A DNA stretch of 47,142 nucleotides from an uncultured Prevotella sp. GTDB lineage: Bacteria; Bacteroidota; Bacteroidia; Bacteroidales; Bacteroidaceae. The stretch lies in assembly GCA_905235325.1 (NCBI GenBank), contig CAJOLE010000006.1, forward strand, positions 1 to 47,142, in the 5' to 3' direction. The stretch's first letter is position 1. Each line of letters opens with the position of its first letter. Positions 40,020-47,142 of the stretch are shown here, piece by piece. The translations under genes were made by a program, and so were the position numbers. The notes below the pieces were generated by a model. The model was not told where the DNA came from. It made no database searches and worked only from the letters and a program-made list of their open reading frames with translations.

Positions 40020-40066
40020 CAAAGGTAACAATTAACATGAGAGGCATTGTTCCTTTCCTTGCCAAA
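40020..40066 (-). promoter_or_regulatory. Activator-type promoter C: TTTGGCA box plus TACCTTTG
   Basis: On the minus strand TTTGGCAAGG begins at 40066; after TTTGG (40066-40062) come 34 nt and the -7 box TACCTTTG (40027-40020). This spacing is the same as in promoters A and B, and GAACA follows the box at the same offset as in B. No TTTG lies at -33. The box is 27 nt behind the stop of the secreted GH13 gene; the leader to the GH76 start is about 20 nt. Confidence 0.65.
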
Positions 40067-40092
40067 TTTGTAAAGATACAGGCTTTTCGCCA

Positions 40093-42018
40093 TTATTTAA
40101 CGACATATTTCCTGCCGTTTTGGATGTAGACACCCGAACGGAGGGAATGAACGACACGTCCGCTGAGGTCGTAAATGAGCGGAGACTGCGAGGTAAAAGG
40201 TGGTGTAGAGCCTGGCTGGCTGGCCTGCAAAGAAGGATGAAGGGAAGCTATGCCAGTGGTTTCACTTATCACTTGCTTGGGCGTGTCCTGTCCCTCGACG
40301 TAGTAGCCGTGGTTGACAAAACTGATGCCGTCGTAAATCTTGGTATTGCCGCCGTTCTTCGATATTATAAAATACTGTGGAGCCTCACTGACTTTTGTCA
40401 GCGTACACTTGTAGACGCTCTGGCCCGTGGCGGTCTGTCCCATCAAAGTCATGGCATCGCCTGGCCACGAGGTGTTGGTGCAGTAGGCCTCGCCACCACC
40501 GAGGGCCCCCCAGGCCCAAACGGCGTAGTCATCGGCATTAGCGGTTTCGAAGAAGATGCTGACCTCATTGACATCGTCGAGCGTGGGCACGTAGACTTCA
40601 GGTGCCGGCAGCTCTTCTTGGGAGAACCTGCCCTTGACATAGACGCGATAACCCTTGGCTTCGAGGCTGACGGTCGGCGTGGCAGTAAAGGAGGCCTGCT
40701 GCCGACTGGTACCCTTCGCAATTGTCTCACTGTTCAACCACAGGCTCCAGTCGCCGGCCTCGATGCCGGGGATGCTGACAGTGCTGTTGGCAGTAGCCAT
40801 ATTGAGCACGACGAGCACCTTCGACTCGCCGCTGGTGCGTGTAAAGGCCAGCACGTTCGTGTTGCCTGAGATCGTCATCACGTTGACATCGGCCTTGTCG
40901 GCGAGTGCGGGCACGGCGTGCTTCAAAGCGGTGAGTGTGCGCAGTGTGTTGAGCATCTTGGCATCCTTGACGTTCCAATTGATTTTGGTGTCAGCGAAAT
41001 AATCGAGAATCTGGTTACCACCCGTCTCCTGTCCGTTGTAGATGAGGGGCATACCATAGAGCGTGGCAGCCAGCACGGTGAGCGGATAGCGGTTGTTCCC
41101 ATAGAGTTTTGTCAGCGTGTTGCCGCCGTCGTTGAAGTTCACGTCGTGGTTGGTCACGTAGAGCATACGGCTGAACGGCTTGTCTTTGGAGTCGTTGACC
41201 AGGTTGTTGGCATTAACGCGGAGCGTAGCCGAATAAGTGCCGTTGGCTCCGTAATTGGCCAGTAAGGTCTGGTACCCCCATGCATAGTCATAGTCGAAGC
41301 CCACGTTCTGAAGTGTTTTTGCATCGTTGACGATGTCGGCCTCGCCAAGGAAGCTGATGGTCTTGCCAGGCTTATAGTTTTTGACAAGGGGGATGGCCGT
41401 CTGCCAGTAACTGGCGGGGATATAGGAGCTGCTGACGTAGTCGCAGCGGTAGCCGTCGATGTCTGCCTCGTCGATCCAGAACTTCAGACAGTCGTTCATG
41501 GCGTCCACCAACTGGCTGTTGCTGTAGTTCAGCTGCCACACGTCGCCGTAGTTGTTGGGGTGGATCATCTGCCCGCCGGCCTTGGCATAGTAGTCGGGGT
41601 TCGACGTCACCCAGTCGGCATTCGTCGCCGTATGGTTGGGCACCCAGTCGAGCCACACCTCCATGTTGAGGGCGTGGGCGGCGACCACGAAGGCTTTTAG
41701 GTCGGCGATGGTGCCATACTTAGGATTGGTCTTCTTGAAGTTCTTTGCAGCGTAGGGGCTGTTGCTGCTGCCGCGCTCGTAGATGGGCATGAGCCAGACG
41801 ATGTCGACGCCCAGCGTCTTCAGCTCGCCAAGTTGCTGTTGGGCTGCGGCAAAGGTGCCGGCTTGGGTAAACATGCCGATGTTCATTTCATAGATGACTC
41901 GGTGGCCTGCTTCATTCTTCACGGTGGCGTTGTTGATATTGTCCACATAGTCAGCGGCTGAGGCGGGTTGCGATAACATCGCAACCAACAGAGCAAGGAG
42001 GAAGGTATGTAATTTCAT
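40093..42018 (-). CDS. Secreted GH13 alpha-amylase with starch-binding-type module and secretion tail
   Basis: The frame extends to a TTG at 42033, but I use ATG 42018, where the signal peptide MKLHTFLLALLVAML begins (641 residues). GH13 residues are intact: D193 in DGYRCDYVSS, E226 in FLGEAD and D292 in YVTNHDVN. After the barrel and C-domain, residues about 480-580 hold a module with YAVWAWGALGGGEAYC and TSWPGDAMTL, the same type as in the lipoprotein at 43522-45255. The tail YDLSGRVVHSLRSGVYIQNG is a typical Prevotella secretion tail. It is a paralogue of the next GH13. A terminator-like hairpin separates them. It should cut alpha-1,4-glucan outside the cell. Confidence 0.9.
   Translation of the reverse strand: MKLHTFLLALLVAMLSQPASAADYVDNINNATVKNEAGHRVIYEMNIGMFTQAGTFAAAQQQLGELKTLGVDIVWLMPIYERGSSNSPYAAKNFKKTNPKYGTIADLKAFVVAAHALNMEVWLDWVPNHTATNADWVTSNPDYYAKAGGQMIHPNNYGDVWQLNYSNSQLVDAMNDCLKFWIDEADIDGYRCDYVSSSYIPASYWQTAIPLVKNYKPGKTISFLGEADIVNDAKTLQNVGFDYDYAWGYQTLLANYGANGTYSATLRVNANNLVNDSKDKPFSRMLYVTNHDVNFNDGGNTLTKLYGNNRYPLTVLAATLYGMPLIYNGQETGGNQILDYFADTKINWNVKDAKMLNTLRTLTALKHAVPALADKADVNVMTISGNTNVLAFTRTSGESKVLVVLNMATANSTVSIPGIEAGDWSLWLNSETIAKGTSRQQASFTATPTVSLEAKGYRVYVKGRFSQEELPAPEVYVPTLDDVNEVSIFFETANADDYAVWAWGALGGGEAYCTNTSWPGDAMTLMGQTATGQSVYKCTLTKVSEAPQYFIISKNGGNTKIYDGISFVNHGYYVEGQDTPKQVISETTGIASLHPSLQASQPGSTPPFTSQSPLIYDLSGRVVHSLRSGVYIQNGRKYVVK
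41967..41985. repeat. Palindrome GTTGCGAT-AAC-ATCGCAAC inside the signal-peptide codons
   Basis: The 19-nt element encodes VAMLSQP (residues 12-18) of the secreted GH13 signal peptide. It has the same arm length and spacing as the intergenic elements at 27101, 27143 and 31791. A signal peptide would tolerate such an insertion. Confidence 0.75.
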
Positions 42019-42044
42019 ATTTTCAGTTACCAATTATCAATTCT

Positions 42045-42086
42045 AAAAAAAGAGGGCTGCCCATTCTTCACAGAGCGAGCAACCCT
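42045..42086 (-). terminator. Terminator behind the GH13 lipoprotein gene
   Basis: On the minus strand AGGGTTGC (42086-42079) pairs with GCAGCCCT (42060-42053) with one G-U pair, followed by CTTTTTTT (42052-42045). It lies between the two GH13 genes and would lower expression of the downstream, secreted one unless read through. Confidence 0.75.
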
Positions 42087-42141
42087 GGTTAAAATTATAA
42101 CTCAACTTAAACAGTGTGCCTTTGTTTGATGAAGCAGGACA

Positions 42142-43515
42142 TTACTGTTGTACGTACACGGCATAGCCCTTGCCCTCCAAGGTGACGGGCGACACTGTTG
42201 AGAGGATGACTTCGACAGGGCTCTGCTCGGTGTTGCGGCTGTCTATCAACTGCGTATATTTGCTGTCGAGCGCGATTTTTGCTTCAGCTTCTTCTGTGCC
42301 CAAGTTGAATACGACGACGACATTGCCACGCTGATAGGCCAGGAGTTGTGGGTTGTTGGTCTCCAGGAACTCCACGTACGCGTCGGCAGCCAGCGAGGGC
42401 TGCGTGCGGTGAAGCTTGACGAGCGCGCTGACAAGGTTCTTCATCTTATAGTCTACCTTGTTCCACTGCACCTTCGCATCGGTGAAGTAGTTCAGCGTGT
42501 CGGGGTCGCCTATTTCCTGTCCCTGATAGATGAGGGGCATACCGTAGAAGGTGAACTGCAGGACGGTGAGCAGATAGCGGTTGTCGCCGTAGAAGTCCTT
42601 CAGCGTGTGGCCGCCGTCGTTGTAGTTCTGATCGTGGTTGGTGAGGTAGACCATACGGCGGTTCTTCACCTGCCCCGAGGCAAGGGTGAACTTATCGCAG
42701 AGGGCTTTCAGCGAGTCGCCCACGCTGCCCTCAGTACCGAACTTGCGCACCAGGTCCTCCTGGAAGTCCCAGGCGTAGTCGTAGTCGAAGCCGCAGCTGT
42801 CGATGCGGTTGTTGTACTGGTTGGTGATGTCGGTCTCGCTGAGGAACTCGACGGTCTTGCCGCTCTTGCTCTTCAGCTCGGCAATGATGTTCTGCCAGTA
42901 GCTGACGGGGATGGTGGGACTGCTGACGTAGTCGCAGCGGAAGCCGTCAACATCGCAGGAGTCCACCCAGAAGTGCAGCGCACCGTTCATCTGGCCGACG
43001 AGTCCCTCGTCCTGATAGTTCAGCTCGAAGACGTCGCCCCATCCGTGGGGATGAATCATCTGGCCCTTGGCATCCTTGGTGAAATACTCCGGATGCTCCT
43101 TCACCCAGGGGTTCTCCACGGCCACGTGGTTGGGCACCCAGTCGAGCCACACCTTCATGCCGCGCTCATGGGCAGCGGCCACGAAAGCCTTCAGGTCGCT
43201 GACCGTGCCGTAGGCAGGGTTCACGTCGTAGAAGTTCATCGAGGCGTAGGGGCTGTTCATCGTTGCGCCACGCGGATAGATGGGCATCAGCCAGAGGATG
43301 TCAACGCCGAGGGTATCGAGCCGTGCCAACTGCCCTTCGGCAGCTTTGAAGGTTCCCTCTTCGGTGAAGGCACCCACGTTGAGCTGATAGATGACGCGGT
43401 TCTCAAGCGATACGGGAGCGTTGTCGTCGGCAGGTTTCTGCTCCTTCCCAGAGTTGCAGGCTGCCAGAAGCAGCACTGCAACAAAGGAAGTGAGTAATAC
43501 TAAATTCTTCTTCAT
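42142..43515 (-). CDS. GH13 alpha-amylase lipoprotein (SusG-like)
   Basis: A 457-residue lipoprotein with lipobox LLAAC (Cys20) followed by NSGKEQK. GH13 residues are intact: D195 in DGFRCDYVSS, E227 in FLSETD and D295 in YLTNHDQN. The barrel is followed by a short C-domain ending GYAVYVQQ; no binding module is present, which differs from classic SusG with its CBM58 insert. It starts 6 nt after the stop of the binding lipoprotein gene, so the two are co-expressed. It most likely cuts starch at the cell surface. The first 200 residues of the mature part are clearly similar to the neighbouring secreted GH13 (DWVPNH, GQMIHP and CDYVSS in register). Confidence 0.92.
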   Translation of the reverse strand: MKKNLVLLTSFVAVLLLAACNSGKEQKPADDNAPVSLENRVIYQLNVGAFTEEGTFKAAEGQLARLDTLGVDILWLMPIYPRGATMNSPYASMNFYDVNPAYGTVSDLKAFVAAAHERGMKVWLDWVPNHVAVENPWVKEHPEYFTKDAKGQMIHPHGWGDVFELNYQDEGLVGQMNGALHFWVDSCDVDGFRCDYVSSPTIPVSYWQNIIAELKSKSGKTVEFLSETDITNQYNNRIDSCGFDYDYAWDFQEDLVRKFGTEGSVGDSLKALCDKFTLASGQVKNRRMVYLTNHDQNYNDGGHTLKDFYGDNRYLLTVLQFTFYGMPLIYQGQEIGDPDTLNYFTDAKVQWNKVDYKMKNLVSALVKLHRTQPSLAADAYVEFLETNNPQLLAYQRGNVVVVFNLGTEEAEAKIALDSKYTQLIDSRNTEQSPVEVILSTVSPVTLEGKGYAVYVQQ

Positions 43516-43521
43516 GGGCTT

Positions 43522-45255
43522 TTAGTTTACGCCGTTGGCAGTGACAGTGAAGAAATAGTCCTTGTCAAGCGTAATAGCCGGGAGGTCGAACTGTCCACCA
43601 CTACCATTGATGATAGGATTATAGACACTCGTTCCTGCAGGGAAGGTGAACACCTTATAGGTCACGCCGTCAATGGTCTCAGTGCCATAGACTGTCTTGC
43701 CAGGCCAGCCGCCGAAGAGTTCGGGCAGACCGTCGCCCCAAGCATACATGCCCACGTTGTCCCAACCAGTCTGGTCATTGATATACAGCTTGCGGGTGAT
43801 GTCCTCAGCGCCGTCGGCACGGGCTATCAGATAGAAGTCGTTACCTGTCTGCAACACAGGTCCGTCATACTGCGTGCCGCCATTATTATTATTGAAGATA
43901 AGGTGATATTCACCCTCGTTGTCATAGCTGAAAGCCACGTAGTCGGTACCAGCCACATTGACAGTCTGAGGTGCATTATTGCCAGGCCAGCCACCGAAGA
44001 GTTCTGGGATACCGTCCCCCCAGGCATAGAGGGCGATACCGTCCCAGCCCGTCTGGTTCTGCACATAAATATTATATTTTCCACTTGCAGGCTGTGGCTC
44101 AGGCTCAGGCGTAGAGCCACCACCCTGATAGTCCTTCGATATGACCTCGTAGCCACCGTCGAAGATGCGCAGGTAGATGTCGTGGTCGATGGTGAAGTTC
44201 AAGTCGCCGCCTTCCCACTGCACACCGCCATTGTTATTGTTGGGGATGAGGTTGACATTGAACCCGGTTCTGCCCTCGCCTAAGTCGAAGTAGATGTACT
44301 CCAGTCCGTTGATAGTCTGCGTGCCTGTGGGTGCCATACCCGGCCAGCCACCAAACAGGTCGGCAGCATCGTTCAGTCCATCGCCCCATGCATAGAGGGC
44401 CAGGTCGGTCTGACTCGACTCGTTGAGGATGAACAGGGCATAGCCGTCGTGCTTCACGGTGGGAACAACGTCTAACGGCTCCCAGCCGCTTTCGGTTAGG
44501 CGAACATAGATGTCGTGGTCGATTACCACACCTGCGCCACCCACATCGTCTACCTGCTTGTTGTTGGTCTGCACGTCGTTCAGGATAAGGTGCAGGGTCA
44601 GGCCCGTGTTCTCCTCGCCTAGGTCGAAGTACTTGTAGCGTACGCCGTTTATGAGCTGCGTGCCGGTGGGAGCCGTCTTGCCGGGCCAGCCGCCGAAGGC
44701 TTCAGCATCGCCCCAAGCATAGAGTCCCAGTGCAGGCCATCCGCTCTGGTCGTCGACGAAGAGCACAAAGCCGTCGTGCTCAATCTCAGCTTCCTTGCCA
44801 GAATCGAAGAATGCAGCCCATTGGTCAACGAAGATATTGGTGCGTGTGCCTACGTTGTAGACCTCACGGCGCACGATGGAGTCGCCGCGTGCCGACACCT
44901 CATTGCGCTGCGTAGCCGACACGAAGTGGTAGCCGTCGGCCAGCGTGGCACCGCCTTGGAACTTGGCGGGGTCGAGATAGACGGCGCGCTTGATGTTCGA
45001 CTTCTCGGTGCGCAGCAGTGCCCAGTCGGGATTGCCCACAGCTACCTCGTCGCCACCATTAAAGGCACCGGAGATATACACTTCGTCATCGGCCGACGTG
45101 CCGGTCGGCAGGATGACCTCTAACAGGATTTTGTCTGCCTGAATATCGAACATCGGCTGTTCGTGGTCGAACACGATGTCATCGTCACTGCTACAGCTTA
45201 CCAGCCCCATGAACGGGAAGAGCAGTGCCAAAAGCCATAATATATTCTTTTTCAT
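43522..45255 (-). CDS. SusE/SusF-like lipoprotein with four tandem starch-binding-type modules
   Basis: The frame reaches back to 45360, but the real start is ATG 45255: MKKNILWLLALLFPFMG, then lipobox LVSC (Cys21) and SSDDD, the surface-export signal of Bacteroidetes. The 577-residue protein has an N-terminal beta domain (about 25-155) with VYISGAFNGGDE, and four modules at about 161-262, 268-373, 393-486 and 487-577. Each module carries (L/M)YAWGD...FGGWPG and an Asn/Gln-rich HLIFNNNNGG strand, the CBM26-like pattern in which tryptophans stack on maltose units. A GGGSTPEPEPQP linker separates modules 2 and 3. It would hold starch at the surface for SusD/SusC and the GH13 enzymes. The upstream octamer repeats begin 1 nt before the ATG. 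Confidence 0.88.
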   Translation of the reverse strand: MKKNILWLLALLFPFMGLVSCSSDDDIVFDHEQPMFDIQADKILLEVILPTGTSADDEVYISGAFNGGDEVAVGNPDWALLRTEKSNIKRAVYLDPAKFQGGATLADGYHFVSATQRNEVSARGDSIVRREVYNVGTRTNIFVDQWAAFFDSGKEAEIEHDGFVLFVDDQSGWPALGLYAWGDAEAFGGWPGKTAPTGTQLINGVRYKYFDLGEENTGLTLHLILNDVQTNNKQVDDVGGAGVVIDHDIYVRLTESGWEPLDVVPTVKHDGYALFILNESSQTDLALYAWGDGLNDAADLFGGWPGMAPTGTQTINGLEYIYFDLGEGRTGFNVNLIPNNNNGGVQWEGGDLNFTIDHDIYLRIFDGGYEVISKDYQGGGSTPEPEPQPASGKYNIYVQNQTGWDGIALYAWGDGIPELFGGWPGNNAPQTVNVAGTDYVAFSYDNEGEYHLIFNNNNGGTQYDGPVLQTGNDFYLIARADGAEDITRKLYINDQTGWDNVGMYAWGDGLPELFGGWPGKTVYGTETIDGVTYKVFTFPAGTSVYNPIINGSGGQFDLPAITLDKDYFFTVTANGVN

Positions 45256-45256
45256 C

Positions 45257-45336
45257 GTTTGTGAGTTTGTGAGTTTATAAGTTTGTGAGTTCATGAGTTT
45301 ATGAGTTCGCCAGTTTATAAGTTCATAAGTTTTTAA
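45257..45336. repeat. Ten tandem 8-bp units (GTTYRTRA) directly before the SusE-like start codon
   Basis: Units such as GTTTGTGA, GTTTATAA, GTTCATGA and GTTTATGA run in register from 45257 to 45336, with unit 7 (GTTCGCCA) and unit 10 diverged. On the minus strand they form the leader up to 1 nt before the ATG. The following 45337-45372 stretch is rich in AAACTC/AAAACTA words that are complementary to the array, so a long imperfect hairpin can form between susD and the lipoprotein gene. Confidence 0.8.
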
Positions 45337-45376
45337 ACTCTCAAAAACTAACAAACTCAAAAACTCAAAAGCTTAA

Positions 45377-47142
45377 TTAGTAACCTGGATTCTGTACAAG
45401 GTTCGGACTGACGGCCAGCACGTCGGCAGGCAGCGGATACCACTCATAGTGACGGTCGCGCTTGGCGGGCATCTCGACGCCGGGGTCGCTGGTGCGTCCG
45501 AAGAACCACCACTGTCCCTGCGTGAACTTGTCGAAGCGGCGCAGGTCGGTGCGGCGGCGACGGCCCTCGCTGAGGAATTCAATGCCCCACTGCGACAGCA
45601 TCCAGTCGGCATCGAAGGCTGTAAAGCCACGGCCGGGATTATCGAGCTTGCTCTTGTCGGTGAAGTAGCGGCCCAGCACCTGGTTCACCTGATTCTTCAT
45701 GCCGTTGGCATCGCCGGCACGCAGACGGCACTCAGCCTTCATGTAGTACACCTCGGCCAGACGGAATTCCACTTCGCTGATGTCCTTGTAGCCGCCATTG
45801 CCGGTCTTCGCATAGAGCGGATACTTCATCAGGCGGTAGCCCGAGTTTGTCTCGCCCCAGCGCGACGACTGCACGTCGGCCAGTGCGTGGCCATCCTTCT
45901 CGAGGAACGTGCCCACCTGGTCGACATAAACCAGGTCCTGACCGTCGCGGTCGGCATCGGCCTTCAAAGGATCGCCCGTGCCGAAGTTGGCACGCTGCAG
46001 ACCAATGAGGAACATACCCTGACGGTTGTTGTTCAGGTAGGTGTAGGGCTGCTTGCGGCTGTCGCCGTCCTGGAAGCGCTCGTAGATGGCGCCCAGCTTG
46101 TCGTTGTAGGGAGCATCGAGGAAGCACCGGGGATTGTCGGTGCCACCGAGGGGCTGCACGGTGCCGCTGTTGTCGTAGGACGGTGCGAGGCAAACGCAGT
46201 TCCAGGCACCGATGCCATCGTAGGCATCCGTCGAGCAGTAGTCCCAAATGTTGTAAGCATAGCCCACCATGCGAGTGTTAGTCATGCGCTGGTTGGCACC
46301 CTGGCCGTCCTGCGTGCCGAAGGCGAAGATAATCTCGGGACTCGTCTCGTTGCCCAGGTCGTAGAGTTTGCGCCAGTCGCTCTCTAAGCTGTACTTGCCG
46401 TAGGCGCCGGCCAGGATCTCGTCGCAAATCTTCTCGCACTCGGTGAATTGGTCGCCCACGCCGAAGAGCACATTGGCGTTCAGGCAGACACGCGCCTTCA
46501 GCAGGCGGTTCAGGGCCTGGTTCATCACGGTGTGGGTCTCGCCCTTGCCGCTCTCCACGGGCAGGGCGGCGAGGCTCTCGTCGAGTTCCTTCACCAGGAA
46601 GTCGTACACCTTCTTCTGGCCCTCCTCGAAGCTGACGCCGTAGTCGGCCGAGGCGGTATTCATATCCTGCTCAGTATAGAGCGGAATGGCAGGTCCCCAG
46701 ATTTCATACACATTATAATATGCCCAGGCACGCAGCGTGCGAATCTCAGCCTTGTATGCTTCTGTCTTGTCACCGGCCACGTTGCCGACCGTCGACATAT
46801 CGCGCAACAGGTCGTTGCACAGACCGATGGTGGTCCATGCTTCGCTCCACGCCTGCTTGATGATGACCGACGTGGCACTCCACGAGTGCGTGCTGAGCAC
46901 GTATTTCTCGCCGTCGTCGTAGCCCCAGAGGCCACCGTTCCAGCAGCGCCAGACCAGCTGGTCGGCCGACAGTTCCTGCAGGAAGTAGAACTTCTCAGAG
47001 TAACTCTGTGCGGCATCGTTGTAGATGGATGCCACGGCACCCTTCACACTGCTCTCGTTCTGATAGAACTGCTCGGGTCCTATCTGGCTGTACACCTTCT
47101 CGTCGAGGTCGGTGCAGGCAGTGAGTCCTGCCACGAGGCAGA
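45377..47142 (-). CDS. SusD-like starch-binding outer-membrane lipoprotein (5' end outside window)
   Basis: The frame is open to the window edge, reading CLVAGLTACTDLDEKVYSQ at its start, so only part of the signal peptide is missing; LTAC is the lipobox. About 588 residues are visible. RagB/SusD features include SVKGAVASIYNDA, AEIRTLRAWAYYNVYEIWGPAIPL (the TPR-like helix pair), FRLAEVYYMKAECRLRAGDANG and the C-terminal GIEFLSEGRRRRTDLRRFDKF, ending in PNLVQNPGY. The protein caps the SusC transporter and binds starch pieces. The matching SusC gene should lie just beyond the right edge. The downstream genes (four-module lipoprotein and GH13 enzymes) make this a starch locus. Confidence 0.93.
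   Translation of the reverse strand, partial: CLVAGLTACTDLDEKVYSQIGPEQFYQNESSVKGAVASIYNDAAQSYSEKFYFLQELSADQLVWRCWNGGLWGYDDGEKYVLSTHSWSATSVIIKQAWSEAWTTIGLCNDLLRDMSTVGNVAGDKTEAYKAEIRTLRAWAYYNVYEIWGPAIPLYTEQDMNTASADYGVSFEEGQKKVYDFLVKELDESLAALPVESGKGETHTVMNQALNRLLKARVCLNANVLFGVGDQFTECEKICDEILAGAYGKYSLESDWRKLYDLGNETSPEIIFAFGTQDGQGANQRMTNTRMVGYAYNIWDYCSTDAYDGIGAWNCVCLAPSYDNSGTVQPLGGTDNPRCFLDAPYNDKLGAIYERFQDGDSRKQPYTYLNNNRQGMFLIGLQRANFGTGDPLKADADRDGQDLVYVDQVGTFLEKDGHALADVQSSRWGETNSGYRLMKYPLYAKTGNGGYKDISEVEFRLAEVYYMKAECRLRAGDANGMKNQVNQVLGRYFTDKSKLDNPGRGFTAFDADWMLSQWGIEFLSEGRRRRTDLRRFDKFTQGQWWFFGRTSDPGVEMPAKRDRHYEWYPLPADVLAVSPNLVQNPGY

Noticed and set aside
42019..42033. TTG start for the secreted GH13
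   Set aside because: ATG 42018 opens directly into the signal peptide and is the normal choice.
45256..45360. N-terminal extension of the SusE-like lipoprotein
   Set aside because: It is only translation of the octamer repeats; the lipobox signal peptide starts at ATG 45255.

Overview
The window reads as chromosomal DNA of a Bacteroidales bacterium, most likely Prevotellaceae (Prevotella/Segatella type). The evidence is a short primary sigma factor without region 1.1, Bacteroidetes promoters (TTTG, about 20 nt, TAnnTTTG), SusD/SusE-like lipoproteins with the lipobox plus SSDDD export signal, C-terminal YDLSGR...GVYI tails typical of Prevotella secreted enzymes, and many exported glycoside hydrolases. 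No transposase, integrase, phage gene, CRISPR array or rRNA is visible.

Layout: (1) 1-530: end of a glycine-rich repeat surface protein and a 46-residue small peptide. (2) 847-9539: rpoD, a DUF5686 outer-membrane protein and an AddA/AddB-like helicase-nuclease pair, the last three overlapping. (3) 9554-9934: a minus-strand tRNA operon (Lys, Lys, Thr, Gly). (4) 10.1-10.4 kb: a repeat-rich gap. (5) 10471-23920: an alpha-mannoside/alpha-galactoside region with GH97 and an SGNH-GH125 fusion on the minus strand, then a divergent plus-strand unit of a clan GH-D-like enzyme and a GH38 alpha-mannosidase, then an exported uroporphyrinogen-decarboxylase-like protein with a fasciclin lipoprotein. (6) 23921-25035: 1.1 kb without a gene but with a promoter-to-terminator unit, a 21-bp/63-bp tandem array and a perfect 27-bp hairpin. 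(7) 25036-39992, minus strand: GH76, a LacZ-beta-propeller fusion, a second GH2, alkaline phosphatase, DUF1893, an ECF S component, a TonB-dependent receptor and a sialate O-acetylesterase. (8) 40093-47142, minus strand: a starch (Sus-like) locus with SusD (cut by the window end), a lipoprotein with four starch-binding-type modules, a GH13 lipoprotein and a secreted GH13.

How it fits together: GH76, GH38, GH125, GH97, two GH2 enzymes and an O-acetylesterase together fit breakdown of mannose-rich glycans (yeast mannan or host N-glycans). No SusC/SusD pair lies next to them. A clue that these separate operons act together is a shared promoter architecture: a TTTGGCA box exactly 34 nt upstream of a TACCTTTG -7 box, with no -33 box, in front of the GH-D-like/GH38 unit, the UroD-like/fasciclin unit and the GH76 unit, with a near match in front of the orphan RNA unit at 24 kb. 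The most unusual items are that shared box, the ALP-DUF1893-ECF-S-TonB cluster, the two gene fusions, and several families of palindromic and tandem repeats.
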